Shown here piece by piece: positions 1 to 8,563 of a stretch of 64,000 nt of DNA. The DNA comes from SZUA-430 sp034440355 (lineage in GTDB: Bacteria > Pseudomonadota > Alphaproteobacteria > Micropepsales > Micropepsaceae). A program made the position numbers and the translations under genes. Position 1 is the stretch's first letter; every line of letters starts with the position of its first letter. Location of the stretch: the NCBI GenBank assembly GCA_034440355.1, contig JAWXBY010000054.1, forward strand, positions 47,077 through 111,076. The letters are read 5' to 3'. Below the pieces are notes generated by a model that was given only the letters and a program-made list of their open reading frames with translations, made no database searches and was not told the origin of the DNA.

Positions 1-523
1 ACGCCGTCGCAAAGCGCAGGCACGTCGTCACCATGCTGTTGCCGCACACCTCGGCAAGGCGCTTCTCGGAACTGATCTTCGACCGCGCGTAAGCCGTCAG
101 CGGGTTCAACTCATCCGCTTCCTTGCGCGGGCCGCCTTCGGCGCTGCCGTAGACGCTGCAGCTGGACGCGAAGACGAAATGCGGCACCCCCGCCGCGCGC
201 GCCAATTCCGCAACGCGCACCGTGCCGTCGAAGTTGATGGCGATCGTCGGCGCCTCGAACCGGTTGCCCATCGGGTCGTTCGACACCGCCGCCAGATGAA
301 CCACCGCATCGGCGCTCGTGAAGACGCTCGCATCCAGATCGCGGACGTCGGCGAAAATTTGCCGATCGAGCAAGCGCTCCGGCATCGCATCCGGCGTCGT
401 CAGGCAATGCGCGAACCAGGCCGTGTCGATTCCGACCAACTCGGCCGCCGGATACCGCTCGCGCAGATACCGAACCAGAACCGGCCCGACATAGCCCATA
501 TTGCCGGTGATGATGACCTTCAT
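1..523 (-). CDS. NAD-dependent sugar epimerase/dehydratase (partial, 3' end outside window)
   Basis: Extended short-chain dehydrogenase that probably modifies a nucleotide sugar. Translating from the ATG at 523 gives 174 codons that run off the left edge. The N-terminal Rossmann motif TGNMGYVG (G7, G10, G13) binds NAD(P). The catalytic triad is visible as S120/S121 (ASSCSVYG), Y145 and K149 (YARSK). The substrate-binding C-terminal domain lies outside the window. It is divergent from the methyltransferase at 676 and sits in a glycan locus, which supports a role in deoxysugar or surface polysaccharide synthesis. The exact sugar cannot be told from the N-terminal half. Confidence 0.88.
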   Translation of the reverse strand, partial: MKVIITGNMGYVGPVLVRYLRERYPAAELVGIDTAWFAHCLTTPDAMPERLLDRQIFADVRDLDASVFTSADAVVHLAAVSNDPMGNRFEAPTIAINFDGTVRVAELARAAGVPHFVFASSCSVYGSAEGGPRKEADELNPLTAYARSKISSEKRLAEVCGNSMVTTCLRFATA

Positions 524-675
524 GCGTGCGTCCAGCGATCCAGTTTGGCGGTACGTGGCCACTGCATAGTCGATACGCCTGCACCACGCAAAGCGCCGGG
601 GCAAACGGATGGTAAATGCGTCAGGCCTGCTCGGCGCGCGGGTTGTAACATCCGCGCAGTGCCGTTAGAGCAGTC

Positions 676-1848
676 GTGATGACGCTAAGAACCTGCCCCA
701 TCTGCCGGGCGTCCGACTTCGACGTTTTCCTCCGGCGCGAAGGCGTCCCGGTCGACCAGAACAAGGTCTACCGGACGCGCGAGGAAGCCCGCGCCTGCCA
801 GCGCGGCGACATCACGATGGCGCTGTGCAAACGCTGCGCCTTCGTGTGGAACCAGACGTTCGAAGACAGCCCCGTCGTCTACGACCAAAATTACGAGAAC
901 GACCAAACACACTCACCCGCCTTCCGCGCCCACGTCGAAGACATGGCCGCCCGGGTCCTCGCCGCCATGCCGGCCGACGCACCGCTCGACGTGGTAGAAG
1001 TCGGATCGGGGCAGGGCACGTTCCTGAAATGCCTGAAGGACATGGCTGGCCCACGATTACGCTCGGCGACCGGCTTCGACCCGGCCTTCCGCGGCGCAGA
1101 AGGCGGCAGCGACGCGCTACAGTTCTACCGCCGCTATTTCGGCAACGAAACGCGCAACCTATTGCCGCACGAACCAAACGTCATCGTCACGCGTCACACG
1201 ATCGAACACGTCACGCACCCGCTCGCGTTCTTGAGCGACATCCGCAGCGCCATCCCCGCAAACGGCACGCGCATCTTCATCGAAACGCCGTGCATCGCCT
1301 GGACGATCGACAACGTCGCCTTCCAAGACTTCGGCTACGAGCACTGCAGCGTCTTCACCACATCGTCGCTAACGTCCGCGATGCAGCTCACGGGTTTCAG
1401 CGTCGACAAAGCGGAACACGCATTCGGCGGCCAATATCTCTGGGCGAGCGGTGCGACCGCAGGCTCGCCGGGCGGTTTGGTGACACCGGACAAACTGCCC
1501 GACTCCCGCCGCTACGCAACCATCGAAGCTGAGATGCGGACGAACTGGCGCAAGCGCATCGCCGACGCTCCCGCGGGCAAGGTCGCGATATGGGGCGCAG
1601 GCGGCAAAGGCGCGACCTTCGCGATGATCATCGACCCGGCCGGCGAACTGCTGAACTGCGCCATCGACATCAATCCGAAGAAGGCAGGCACCTTCCTGCC
1701 CGCCGTCGGTCTGCCGGTGGTTACGCCGTCGACCGCCGCCGAACGCGGGATCACGACGGCCATCGTGATGAACCCGAACTACCTGGAAGAAATAGCGCGC
1801 GACAACGCCGCCAAGGGCTTCACGCCCAAACTCATTCCGCTGGAATAA
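676..1848 (+). CDS. SAM-dependent C-methyltransferase, TylCIII/NovU-like three-domain type
   Basis: A 390-aa class I methyltransferase. N-terminal zinc-binding pairs are C7-x2-C10 and C51-x2-C54. A SAM-binding motif I VVEVGSGQG lies near residues 106-114, and a C-terminal Rossmann-like domain begins near 302 with GAGGKG. Proteins with this layout usually add a methyl group to a carbon of a keto-deoxysugar nucleotide. The start may be the GTG at 676 or the ATG right after it at 679. It is convergent with the O-methyltransferase (3 bp apart) and is a paralogue, in architecture, of the gene at 7340. The sugar substrate is unknown. Confidence 0.85.
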   Translation: MMTLRTCPICRASDFDVFLRREGVPVDQNKVYRTREEARACQRGDITMALCKRCAFVWNQTFEDSPVVYDQNYENDQTHSPAFRAHVEDMAARVLAAMPADAPLDVVEVGSGQGTFLKCLKDMAGPRLRSATGFDPAFRGAEGGSDALQFYRRYFGNETRNLLPHEPNVIVTRHTIEHVTHPLAFLSDIRSAIPANGTRIFIETPCIAWTIDNVAFQDFGYEHCSVFTTSSLTSAMQLTGFSVDKAEHAFGGQYLWASGATAGSPGGLVTPDKLPDSRRYATIEAEMRTNWRKRIADAPAGKVAIWGAGGKGATFAMIIDPAGELLNCAIDINPKKAGTFLPAVGLPVVTPSTAAERGITTAIVMNPNYLEEIARDNAAKGFTPKLIPLE

Positions 1849-1851
1849 GCG

Positions 1852-2580
1852 TCAAACCACGAAGTAAGCGACGAACGGATCGAACGGAAACCGCTTCAGC
1901 GCCACCTTCGTGATGTCGAGCGCTTCCTTCGCCGCCACCGTTTCACCGGCGAACTTGTCGTAGTTGAACTCGTCGAACGCGACGATACCGCCCTTGCACA
2001 CCAGCGGCAGGAATGTCTCCAGCGCCACCTTCGTCGGCTCGTACAGATCGAAGTCCAAATAGAGCAGGGCGACGGTCAACTCCGGGTGCGCCGCCGCATA
2101 CTGTGGAATGGTCTCGACCGCATTGCCCTTCACGATCTCGGTACGCTGCATATGCCCGGCAGCGCGGTTCAAATCGGCAAGCTCAATCGCCTTGCGAATC
2201 GCGTCCTCAGACGTATCGGAGAAATCGCTCTCGCTGATGTCGGTCGGATCCGCCCGCCCGCCCATCGCGCGAAACCCCGCGAAGCTGTCGAACCCGACGA
2301 TGCGCCGGTTGATCGCGTACGGCTCCATCACCGCCGACAGATGGCTGAACAGCATCAAGCTGTTGCCACGCGCGACGCCGCACTCGACGATCGCACCCGA
2401 AACCTCGCGGATCTGACGAAAGAGCTCGAAGCGCACCGCCATCTCGGAAACGGCCTGGCGCGTTGCGAACAGAAACGGCGCATCGGCCAGCGCCTTGCGA
2501 TCCATGGCCTGAACATACGCCTCGCGTTCCGCGTAGTACTGGGCTTCGAGTTCCGATCTATAGCGACCGAGGTTGGCCAT
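1852..2580 (-). CDS. TylF/macrocin O-methyltransferase family protein
   Basis: A 242-aa SAM-dependent O-methyltransferase of the TylF type. Conserved features are the ELFRQI..GAIVECGVARGNSL segment that forms the SAM site, GFDSFAGF, and the acidic metal-binding LYLDFDLYEPT and GGIVAFDEFN blocks. I chose the ATG at 2580 because GGAAGAG lies about 8 nt upstream; an in-frame extension to 2646 lacks such support. Family members methylate sugar hydroxyls of macrolides or polysaccharides. The glycan neighbourhood favours O-methylation of a surface glycan residue. Confidence 0.85.
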   Translation of the reverse strand: MANLGRYRSELEAQYYAEREAYVQAMDRKALADAPFLFATRQAVSEMAVRFELFRQIREVSGAIVECGVARGNSLMLFSHLSAVMEPYAINRRIVGFDSFAGFRAMGGRADPTDISESDFSDTSEDAIRKAIELADLNRAAGHMQRTEIVKGNAVETIPQYAAAHPELTVALLYLDFDLYEPTKVALETFLPLVCKGGIVAFDEFNYDKFAGETVAAKEALDITKVALKRFPFDPFVAYFVV

Positions 2581-2703
2581 TCGAGTGCTCTTCCGCTGGG
2601 CGAGACGTAATCGGCCGTTAGTATAGGCAAAACCGGGCCGCCTCAATGCGCATTGCAGGCGCAGACTGGCGGCATTGTTAACGCCAAGCCGGGCCGCGGC
2701 TCT

Positions 2704-3588
2704 TCAGTCATATTTCTTCGTGGCCCCTGTCGGCGTCTCACCCGCCCGAACGCGCCGCCGCGCGCTCAGGATCTTCGACCAGCGATAACAACGCTCGGCA
2801 TAGATCGCCAGCGCCGGCCACAACGCCGCCCGGGACGTGGCGCTGGGCACGAGCCGCAACGTCTCTTCCCGGCAATACCGCACAAAGGCGTTGCGCTCGG
2901 TCAGCATCTGGTCCGGATCAATGAAGCCGCGCTTGATCTGCGGCACCGCGCGCTCGACGAACCCCGTGATGAACGACGTGGCGTTAGACCCCACGACGCG
3001 CAGACTCACCAGAAAGGGAAACAGCACCAGGTGATCGAAGGCGTAGAAATAACTGTAGTTACTCATCACGCGCGCAAAACTCTCGCGCAGATCGGCCGTG
3101 CGGAACACGCCGTACATCCACGGCGCGCGGGAAATAAGCAGCAGACGCACGCGATAACTTGCATCCGGCTCGCCGGACCAGCGCGAGGGAAACCGCGTCC
3201 TCCTGCGCCGCCCACGCTTGTCCATCACGCTGACGCCCACCGCAAGCGCCGCGTCCTGATTTGTGTCGAGCAGCCGCACCAGTTCTTCGAGATAGTTGGC
3301 GTCCGACACGTCGTCGTCCGCGCGCCACAAGAAGTAGGGCGTATCGGCCAACGCCAGCACGTCGATGAAGTTCTGCAGCGCGCCTTTGTTCTGCGGCTGG
3401 CGGCGATACGAGAAACGCGGATCGCGCGCCGCGAAACGTTCTGCGACCGCGCCGGTCCGGTCCGTCGACGCGTTGTCCAGGATGATAACCTTGAAGTCCG
3501 CGAACGTTTGCGCCGCTAGATTCTCAAGACATTGTTCCAGTAGACTTTCTGAGTTGTAAACCGGAACCCCAATGCATACGCGCGGCAT
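2704..3588 (-). CDS. Glycosyltransferase family 2
   Basis: A 294-aa GT-A fold glycosyltransferase. It starts with VCIGVPVYNSESLLEQCL, carries the nucleotide-binding DNASTDRT (D38) and the metal-binding DDD triad (D91-D93) in WRADDDVSD. No transmembrane segments are evident, so it is probably a cytoplasmic or membrane-peripheral enzyme that adds one sugar to a lipid-linked glycan. Donor and acceptor cannot be inferred. A decayed copy of its 5' end is found at 6427-6484. Confidence 0.9.
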   Translation of the reverse strand: MPRVCIGVPVYNSESLLEQCLENLAAQTFADFKVIILDNASTDRTGAVAERFAARDPRFSYRRQPQNKGALQNFIDVLALADTPYFLWRADDDVSDANYLEELVRLLDTNQDAALAVGVSVMDKRGRRRRTRFPSRWSGEPDASYRVRLLLISRAPWMYGVFRTADLRESFARVMSNYSYFYAFDHLVLFPFLVSLRVVGSNATSFITGFVERAVPQIKRGFIDPDQMLTERNAFVRYCREETLRLVPSATSRAALWPALAIYAERCYRWSKILSARRRVRAGETPTGATKKYD

Positions 3589-3699
3589 TGATCGGTCCTT
3601 GAGCGGCTGCGGGGCTGTTCGCCGTTACACGCGTAGAGGCACTGAAACAGGCATGTCAAGGCGGGCAGCAAGGGTCATGATTAACATCGTCGGGTCCGC

Positions 3700-5667
3700 A
3701 TGACGATGCCGTCCGCGCCGGCTGCGCCTTATACGCACGGCGACAAACAATCGACCACCTACCGGCCGGACATCGACGGCCTGCGCGCCATCGCGGTCTT
3801 GTCGGTGCTGTTTTTCCACGCGGGGCTGCCGCCGTTCACAGGCGGCTTCGTCGGCGTGGACATCTTCTTCGTCATCTCCGGCTACCTGATCACCGGCATC
3901 ATTCTAGCCGACATCGGCAAAGCCCGCTTCAGCATCGCCAACTTCTACGAACGCCGCATCCGCCGCATCTTCCCTGCGCTCTATCTCACCATCGCCCTGA
4001 CCATAGCCGGCGCGTTGGCGCTGTTCACCGCCGTCGACCTCGAGCGCTTCTTCGAGTCGCTTGCATGGCTCGCCGTCTTCGCATCGAATTTCTACTTCGC
4101 CGACAACAGCGGCTATTTCGATGCCGCCGCCGACCAGAACGCGATCCTGCAAACCTGGTCGCTCGCCATCGAAGAACAGTTTTACGTCTTCTTCCCCCTG
4201 CTGCTGGCGCTTCTTCACAAACAGCGCCGCGTCGACGTCAAATGGGTGATCCTCGCCCTCGCGCTCCTGTCGCTGGCGGTCAGCATCTATCTCGTTGATC
4301 GAGACGCACGCCCGGCGTTCTTCTCGACCTTCGGACGCGTCTGGGAATTGATGGTGGGCGCTCTCGCCGCCGTCGGTCTCTACCCGAAGCTTCGCAGCGC
4401 AATCGGCAGAACGATCGCATCATCCATCGGTCTCCTGGCGATCGCCGGCAGCCTGGTCCTGCTCACGATCGACACCCCGTTCCCAGGCGCCTACGCCCTT
4501 CCTGCCTGCTTGGGCACCGTCGCCATCATCTGGGCCGGCGCATGCGGCGAGACGCCGGTCAACCGCTGGCTCTCGTGGCGACCGCTCGTCTTCGTCGGCC
4601 TCATCTCGTATTCGCTCTATCTGCTGCACTGGCCGATCTTGGTCTTCGCGAAATACTGGAACCAGGGCGAACTTTCGATCGCGCAAACCGCCGCCGCGCT
4701 CGCTCTCGCCGTCGCCCTCGCGTGGCTGTCATGGCGCTTCATCGAGACGCCCTTCCGCAAGCCCGCCGCACCATTGCCGCGCCGCCGCCTGTTCGCCGGC
4801 GCCATCTCGTTGATGCTCGCCCTCGCCGTCGTCGGCCTCGCTTCCGCGCAGTGGCAACGAGGCAATTTCAACGCCGCCGAAAAATTCATCGAGGCTCAGA
4901 AAGCGCGCGCCCTCGCAGAACCCTGCATGGTGCGCGACACGCAAACCTTCGCCGAGTGGCCCGCCGCGCAGTGCCGGCAAAGCGGAAGCGGCCCCGCCAT
5001 CGCCGTCTGGGGTGACTCCTTCGCCGCCCATTATTTTGATGCATTCCGTCAGGTCGCCCGCGAAAGCGACCGCCCGATAACACTTCTCGCCGAAAGCAGC
5101 TGCCCGCCGATCGACCGCCTGGCCGTGCCCAACCGCCCGGGCTGCGCATCGTTCAACAAGGGCGCGCTTGCGTTACTTCAGGCCGAGCGTCCGCCCCTCG
5201 TCATTCTCTCCGCCGATTGGATCGTCTACGAGAAGAAGAAGACGGCCGCCGAAATGTTCGAAGACAAGTTCGAACTTCTCACAGCGACCATCGCCAAAAT
5301 GCGCGCGAGCGGCAGTCGCGTCCTCGTCATCGGCCCGTCGCCCGAGTTCACAGCCCCCGTCGCTCAGATCGCCTCCAACGACAAAGCGGGCGCCAAGGAA
5401 TCGTCATCGAAGGCGCGCTTCAGCCGCAAGTTCGATCTTTACTTCCGCGACCTCGCGCGCCAAGGGGCGATCGACTACTTCCCCGTCTACCCGCTCTTCT
5501 GCACCGCATCGCAGCATTGCCGCTACAGGCAACACGGCGACCTTTTGTTCTGGGACACCGGCCATCTGACAGAGCGTGGCGGCGATTACGTGATCCGCGA
5601 GTTGATCAAGACCCCCGCCTTCAACCTTGACGGCGCGCCAAAAGACCGCAGCCCCGCTCGCAACTGA
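3700..5667 (+). CDS. Acyltransferase 3 (OafA/YrhL type) with C-terminal SGNH domain
   Basis: A 655-aa integral membrane O-acyltransferase. Residues 22-370 form the acyltransferase-3 domain: RPDIDGLRAIAVLSV, the conserved H40 in FFHAG, about ten hydrophobic helices and FVGVDIFFVISGYL. From about residue 430 a periplasmic SGNH hydrolase-like domain follows, with WGDSF (S440) and a terminal D619-x2-H622 dyad in WDTGHLT. This fusion is typical of enzymes that O-acetylate lipopolysaccharide or other surface glycans. Downstream of the glycosyltransferase but on the opposite strand. ATG at 3706 is an alternative start. Confidence 0.92.
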   Translation: MTMPSAPAAPYTHGDKQSTTYRPDIDGLRAIAVLSVLFFHAGLPPFTGGFVGVDIFFVISGYLITGIILADIGKARFSIANFYERRIRRIFPALYLTIALTIAGALALFTAVDLERFFESLAWLAVFASNFYFADNSGYFDAAADQNAILQTWSLAIEEQFYVFFPLLLALLHKQRRVDVKWVILALALLSLAVSIYLVDRDARPAFFSTFGRVWELMVGALAAVGLYPKLRSAIGRTIASSIGLLAIAGSLVLLTIDTPFPGAYALPACLGTVAIIWAGACGETPVNRWLSWRPLVFVGLISYSLYLLHWPILVFAKYWNQGELSIAQTAAALALAVALAWLSWRFIETPFRKPAAPLPRRRLFAGAISLMLALAVVGLASAQWQRGNFNAAEKFIEAQKARALAEPCMVRDTQTFAEWPAAQCRQSGSGPAIAVWGDSFAAHYFDAFRQVARESDRPITLLAESSCPPIDRLAVPNRPGCASFNKGALALLQAERPPLVILSADWIVYEKKKTAAEMFEDKFELLTATIAKMRASGSRVLVIGPSPEFTAPVAQIASNDKAGAKESSSKARFSRKFDLYFRDLARQGAIDYFPVYPLFCTASQHCRYRQHGDLLFWDTGHLTERGGDYVIRELIKTPAFNLDGAPKDRSPARN

Positions 5668-5755
5668 AGATGCCCGAAGGTGGCTGCCCAACATTCAGGG
5701 TATATTCATCGAGCGCCGCCTAAGGCTTAAGGACGCCGAAGATAAGGGGAAACAC

Positions 5756-6313
5756 ATGTTGAGATTTCTGTCGCTGATCTGCGCGTCATGGCTCTTCGCG
5801 ATCGCCGCGGTGGCGTCGGCCCAGGCCGGTGACGCGAGCCGCGTGTCAAACGCGTCGTATGTCGCAAACTCAGACGCCGCCGACGTTCTCTTCCGGCGCG
5901 TCGCATCCAAACCTTGCTGCTACAACAATGGCGACTACTTCAACTCCACCGCTTCGACGTGCCGCAAATATGGCGGGCGGGTCGTCGAGTACGAGTATTG
6001 CGAACGCGGATACCGCGGCTCCGACAACGGGCGCTCGTGGGGCGGCAAGCCGTGCTGCTACAGCAACGGTCAGTTCTTCAACGCGAACCGCCGGACCTGC
6101 AATCGCTACGGCGGCCGGCTCGTCGACCAAGACCGCTGCAATGTCTATTACGACGATCAGCAGTGGGGTTACGGCGGTCCGGATCAATACGGACCGAGCA
6201 ACAACGCGGAAAAGCCTTGCTGCTACAACAACGGCCGCTACTTCAACTCGACTCCGAAGACCTGCCGCAAATACGGCGGTCGCGTCGTTCGCCAGGAATA
6301 CTGCTACCGCTAA
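5756..6313 (+). CDS. Secreted protein made of three Cys-rich CCY repeats (unknown function)
   Basis: A 185-aa exported protein that I do not recognise. Translation most likely starts at ATG 5756, preceded by AAGGGGA, and gives a clear signal peptide (MLRFLSLICASWLF... ending near AQA). The mature part holds three 31-residue repeats, each starting KPCCY.NG and ending in a cysteine, separated by Gly/Tyr/Ser-rich linkers. Twelve cysteines suggest two disulphides per repeat in the periplasm or outside the cell. A possible -10 TATATT lies at 5701. It sits between the acyltransferase and rfbF, so a link to the surface layer is plausible but unproven. Confidence 0.8.
   Translation: MLRFLSLICASWLFAIAAVASAQAGDASRVSNASYVANSDAADVLFRRVASKPCCYNNGDYFNSTASTCRKYGGRVVEYEYCERGYRGSDNGRSWGGKPCCYSNGQFFNANRRTCNRYGGRLVDQDRCNVYYDDQQWGYGGPDQYGPSNNAEKPCCYNNGRYFNSTPKTCRKYGGRVVRQEYCYR
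5909..6304 (+). repeat. Three tandem 93-bp coding repeats (CCY module)
   Basis: Repeat units are at 5909-6001, 6047-6139 and 6212-6304. Each encodes 31 residues with the pattern KPCCY-x-NG-x-(Y/F)FN-x5-TC-x2-YGGR-(V/L)V-x4-C. Units 1 and 3 are the most alike (YFNST, CRKYGGRVV, EYC); unit 2 has diverged. Linkers are 15 and 24 residues long. This points to internal duplication of one disulphide-bonded module. Confidence 0.88.
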
Positions 6314-6426
6314 TCCCGCATTGGTCGCCTGGGTTGGTGTCGTTCATCATCCCAGGCGATGCATTCGCCCAGCAACGTTAACGCCCTAAGGCGCGTTGAA
6401 CCGCGAGAGAAGGCTGATCGCGGCAG

Positions 6427-6484
6427 TTGCGCCGCTAGATTCTCGTGACCGTGTTCCAGTAGGCTCCGGCGTGTAAATCGGAAC
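6427..6484 (-). pseudogene. Decayed 5' fragment of the family 2 glycosyltransferase gene
   Basis: The 36 bases at 6427-6462 match 3508-3543 at 32 positions, and after a 2-base indel 6473-6484 matches 3556-3567 at 11 of 12. The matching part of the glycosyltransferase gene encodes about residues 8-27 (VPVYNSESLLEQ..ENLAAQ). The fragment is frameshifted, has no start, and nothing further downstream in the gene is clearly retained. It is read as the scar of a duplication or rearrangement in the glycan locus. Confidence 0.7.
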
Positions 6485-6546
6485 GCGACGGCCTCGGGCT
6501 GGGCCGCAGCGCCGTTCATTGACGTACGTATGCCAAGGGCGGTGCC

Positions 6547-7323
6547 ATGAAGGTCGTGATTTTGGCGGGTGGGCTGGGCACCCGCATTTCCGAGGAAACG
6601 CATCTGCGCCCCAAGCCGATGATCGAAGTCGGCGGCCGCCCGATACTCTGGCACATCATGAAGATCTACGCGGCGCACGGCCTGACGGATTTCATCGTCT
6701 GCGCCGGCTATCGCGGCTACATGATCAAGGAATATTTCGCGAACTATCGCCTGCACCGCTCCGACGTCACCGTCGATCTCTCGACCGGCGCGATCACGCA
6801 CCACGCCTCAAGCGCCGAACCGTGGAAGGTCACCATCATCGACACCGGCGAAGACACGATGACCGGCGGCCGCGTCCGGCGCGTAAGATCGTATCTCAAG
6901 CCGGACGAACCCTTCTGCCTGACCTACGGCGACGGCGTGACGGACCTCAACATCAAGGCCGAGATCGCCTTCCACAAAAGTCACGGCAAAGACGCCACGG
7001 TCGCCGCCGTCGTGCCCCCCGGCCGGTACGGCGCGCTCGCTATGAAGGGCAACCAGGTCGAAAGCTTCACGGAAAAGCCTCCCGGCGACAACGCGCTCAT
7101 CAACGGCGGCTTCTTCGTCTTGCATCCGCGCGTCATCGACCGCATCGCAAGCGACGACATGCCGTGGGAAGCCGAACCACTCCAAGGTCTCGCGCACGAC
7201 GGCCAACTGATGGCGTTCACCCATCCGGGTTTCTGGCAGCCCATGGACACGTTGCGCGACAAGAACCGGCTTGAACAGCTATGGGATAGCGGCACGGCGC
7301 CCTGGAAAGTCTGGGACAAATGA
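6547..7323 (+). CDS. rfbF: Glucose-1-phosphate cytidylyltransferase
   Basis: A 258-aa nucleotidyltransferase that makes CDP-glucose from CTP and glucose 1-phosphate, the first step to CDP-linked deoxysugars. Diagnostic features are LAGGLGTRISEETHLRPKPM (G8-R13, K23), the metal-binding YGDGVTDLN, and length equal to the RfbF family. The distinctive SEETHLRPKPMIEVGG block separates it from glucose-1-phosphate uridylyl- and thymidylyltransferases. It heads a tight operon with the C-methyltransferase (16-nt gap) and the 3,5-epimerase. The CDP-glucose 4,6-dehydratase expected next is not in this window. Confidence 0.93.
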   Translation: MKVVILAGGLGTRISEETHLRPKPMIEVGGRPILWHIMKIYAAHGLTDFIVCAGYRGYMIKEYFANYRLHRSDVTVDLSTGAITHHASSAEPWKVTIIDTGEDTMTGGRVRRVRSYLKPDEPFCLTYGDGVTDLNIKAEIAFHKSHGKDATVAAVVPPGRYGALAMKGNQVESFTEKPPGDNALINGGFFVLHPRVIDRIASDDMPWEAEPLQGLAHDGQLMAFTHPGFWQPMDTLRDKNRLEQLWDSGTAPWKVWDK

Positions 7324-7339
7324 TCGGCCAACACCGCAC

Positions 7340-8563
7340 ATGAGCAACTGCCGCTTCTGCCGCCAAGCCCTCACGCATCCCGTGCTTGAACTTGGCGAAC
7401 AACCCTTCGCGAATTCCTACGTCGCGCCGGGGCAAGAGAAGAATGAGAAACGCTATCGCTTGAACGTACGCGTCTGCGACCGCTGCCTCTTGGCGCAAAC
7501 CGATTTCGACGCGCCGGCCGACGAAATCTTCTCCGCCGACTACGCGTATTTCTCGTCATACTCGACCTCATGGGTCGACCACGCGCGCCGTTATGCAAAG
7601 CAAATGACGCAACGCTTCGGCCTCGGTCCGAACTCGCAGGTCGTCGAAGTCGCGAGCAACGACGGTTACCTCCTCCAACACTTCCTCGCCGACGGCATCC
7701 CCGTGCTCGGCGTCGAACCGACGCGCGGCACCGCAGAGGCAGCGATCGCCAAGGGCATCAAAACCCGCGTCGACTTCTTCGGCGAACGCTTGGGCCGCGA
7801 ACTGAAAGCCGAAACCGGCGGCGCCGATCTGACGGCCGCCAACAACGTCCTGGCCCACGTCCCCGATATTGCCGACTTCACGCGCGGCTTCGCGGCAATC
7901 CTAAAACCGGAAGGCGTCGCCACCTTCGAATTCCCGCATGTTCAGCGGCTGATCGAAGGCCTGCAGTTCGACACCATCTATCACGAGCACTACTCGTACC
8001 TGTCGCTCCACGCCGTCGAAACGATATTCGCCGCCGCCAATCTGCGCGTTTTCGACGTCGAAGAATTACCGACGCACGGCGGCTCCCTCCGCATCTACGC
8101 GACGCATCGCACCGCGAACCATCCGGCGACGAACGCCGTCGCGCGCCTGCGCAACCAGGAACGCGCCGCGAAGCTGCACACGACGGCGGGCTACGACGTC
8201 CTCGCGCCGCGCGTCGGCAAAGTCCGCGACGACTTCCTCGCCTTCCTCGCCAAAGCCCGCGCCGAAAGAAAGACAGTCGCCGCCTACGGCGCAGCCGCAA
8301 AGGGCAACACGTTCCTCAATTACTGCGCCGCCGGTCCCAACGACATGACCGCCGTCGCCGACGCAAACGTCGCGAAGCAGGGCAAGCTCCTTCCCGGCAG
8401 CCACATCCCGATCGTCAGTCCCGCCGCGCTCCTCGCGCAGAAACCGGACTACGTCGTCATCCTGCCGTGGAATCTCAAAGCCGAGATCTCGACGCAACTC
8501 GCGCCCATCCGCACCTGGGGCGGCAAGTTCGTCATCGCGATCCCAAGCCTCACCGTCTTCTGA
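7340..8563 (+). CDS. SAM-dependent C-methyltransferase, TylCIII/TcaB9-like
   Basis: A 407-aa three-domain sugar C-methyltransferase. It has zinc cysteines C4/C7 and C46/C49, SAM motif VVEVASNDG (101-109), the family's catalytic-region motif YHEHYSYLS, and a C-terminal domain with YGAAAKGNTFLNY. Family members methylate C3 of NDP-4-keto-6-deoxyhexoses. The ATG at 7340 starts MSNCRFC and restores the zinc motif at the extreme N terminus, as in the family; a longer frame from 7271 would overlap rfbF. It lies 16 nt after rfbF and overlaps the epimerase by one nucleotide, so a branched CDP-sugar is the likely product. Confidence 0.92.
   Translation: MSNCRFCRQALTHPVLELGEQPFANSYVAPGQEKNEKRYRLNVRVCDRCLLAQTDFDAPADEIFSADYAYFSSYSTSWVDHARRYAKQMTQRFGLGPNSQVVEVASNDGYLLQHFLADGIPVLGVEPTRGTAEAAIAKGIKTRVDFFGERLGRELKAETGGADLTAANNVLAHVPDIADFTRGFAAILKPEGVATFEFPHVQRLIEGLQFDTIYHEHYSYLSLHAVETIFAAANLRVFDVEELPTHGGSLRIYATHRTANHPATNAVARLRNQERAAKLHTTAGYDVLAPRVGKVRDDFLAFLAKARAERKTVAAYGAAAKGNTFLNYCAAGPNDMTAVADANVAKQGKLLPGSHIPIVSPAALLAQKPDYVVILPWNLKAEISTQLAPIRTWGGKFVIAIPSLTVF

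Noticed and set aside
5627..5755. Longer N-terminal start for the CCY-repeat protein.
   Set aside because: It overlaps the acyltransferase gene, lacks a ribosome site and would hide the signal peptide; ATG 5756 with AAGGGGA is better.
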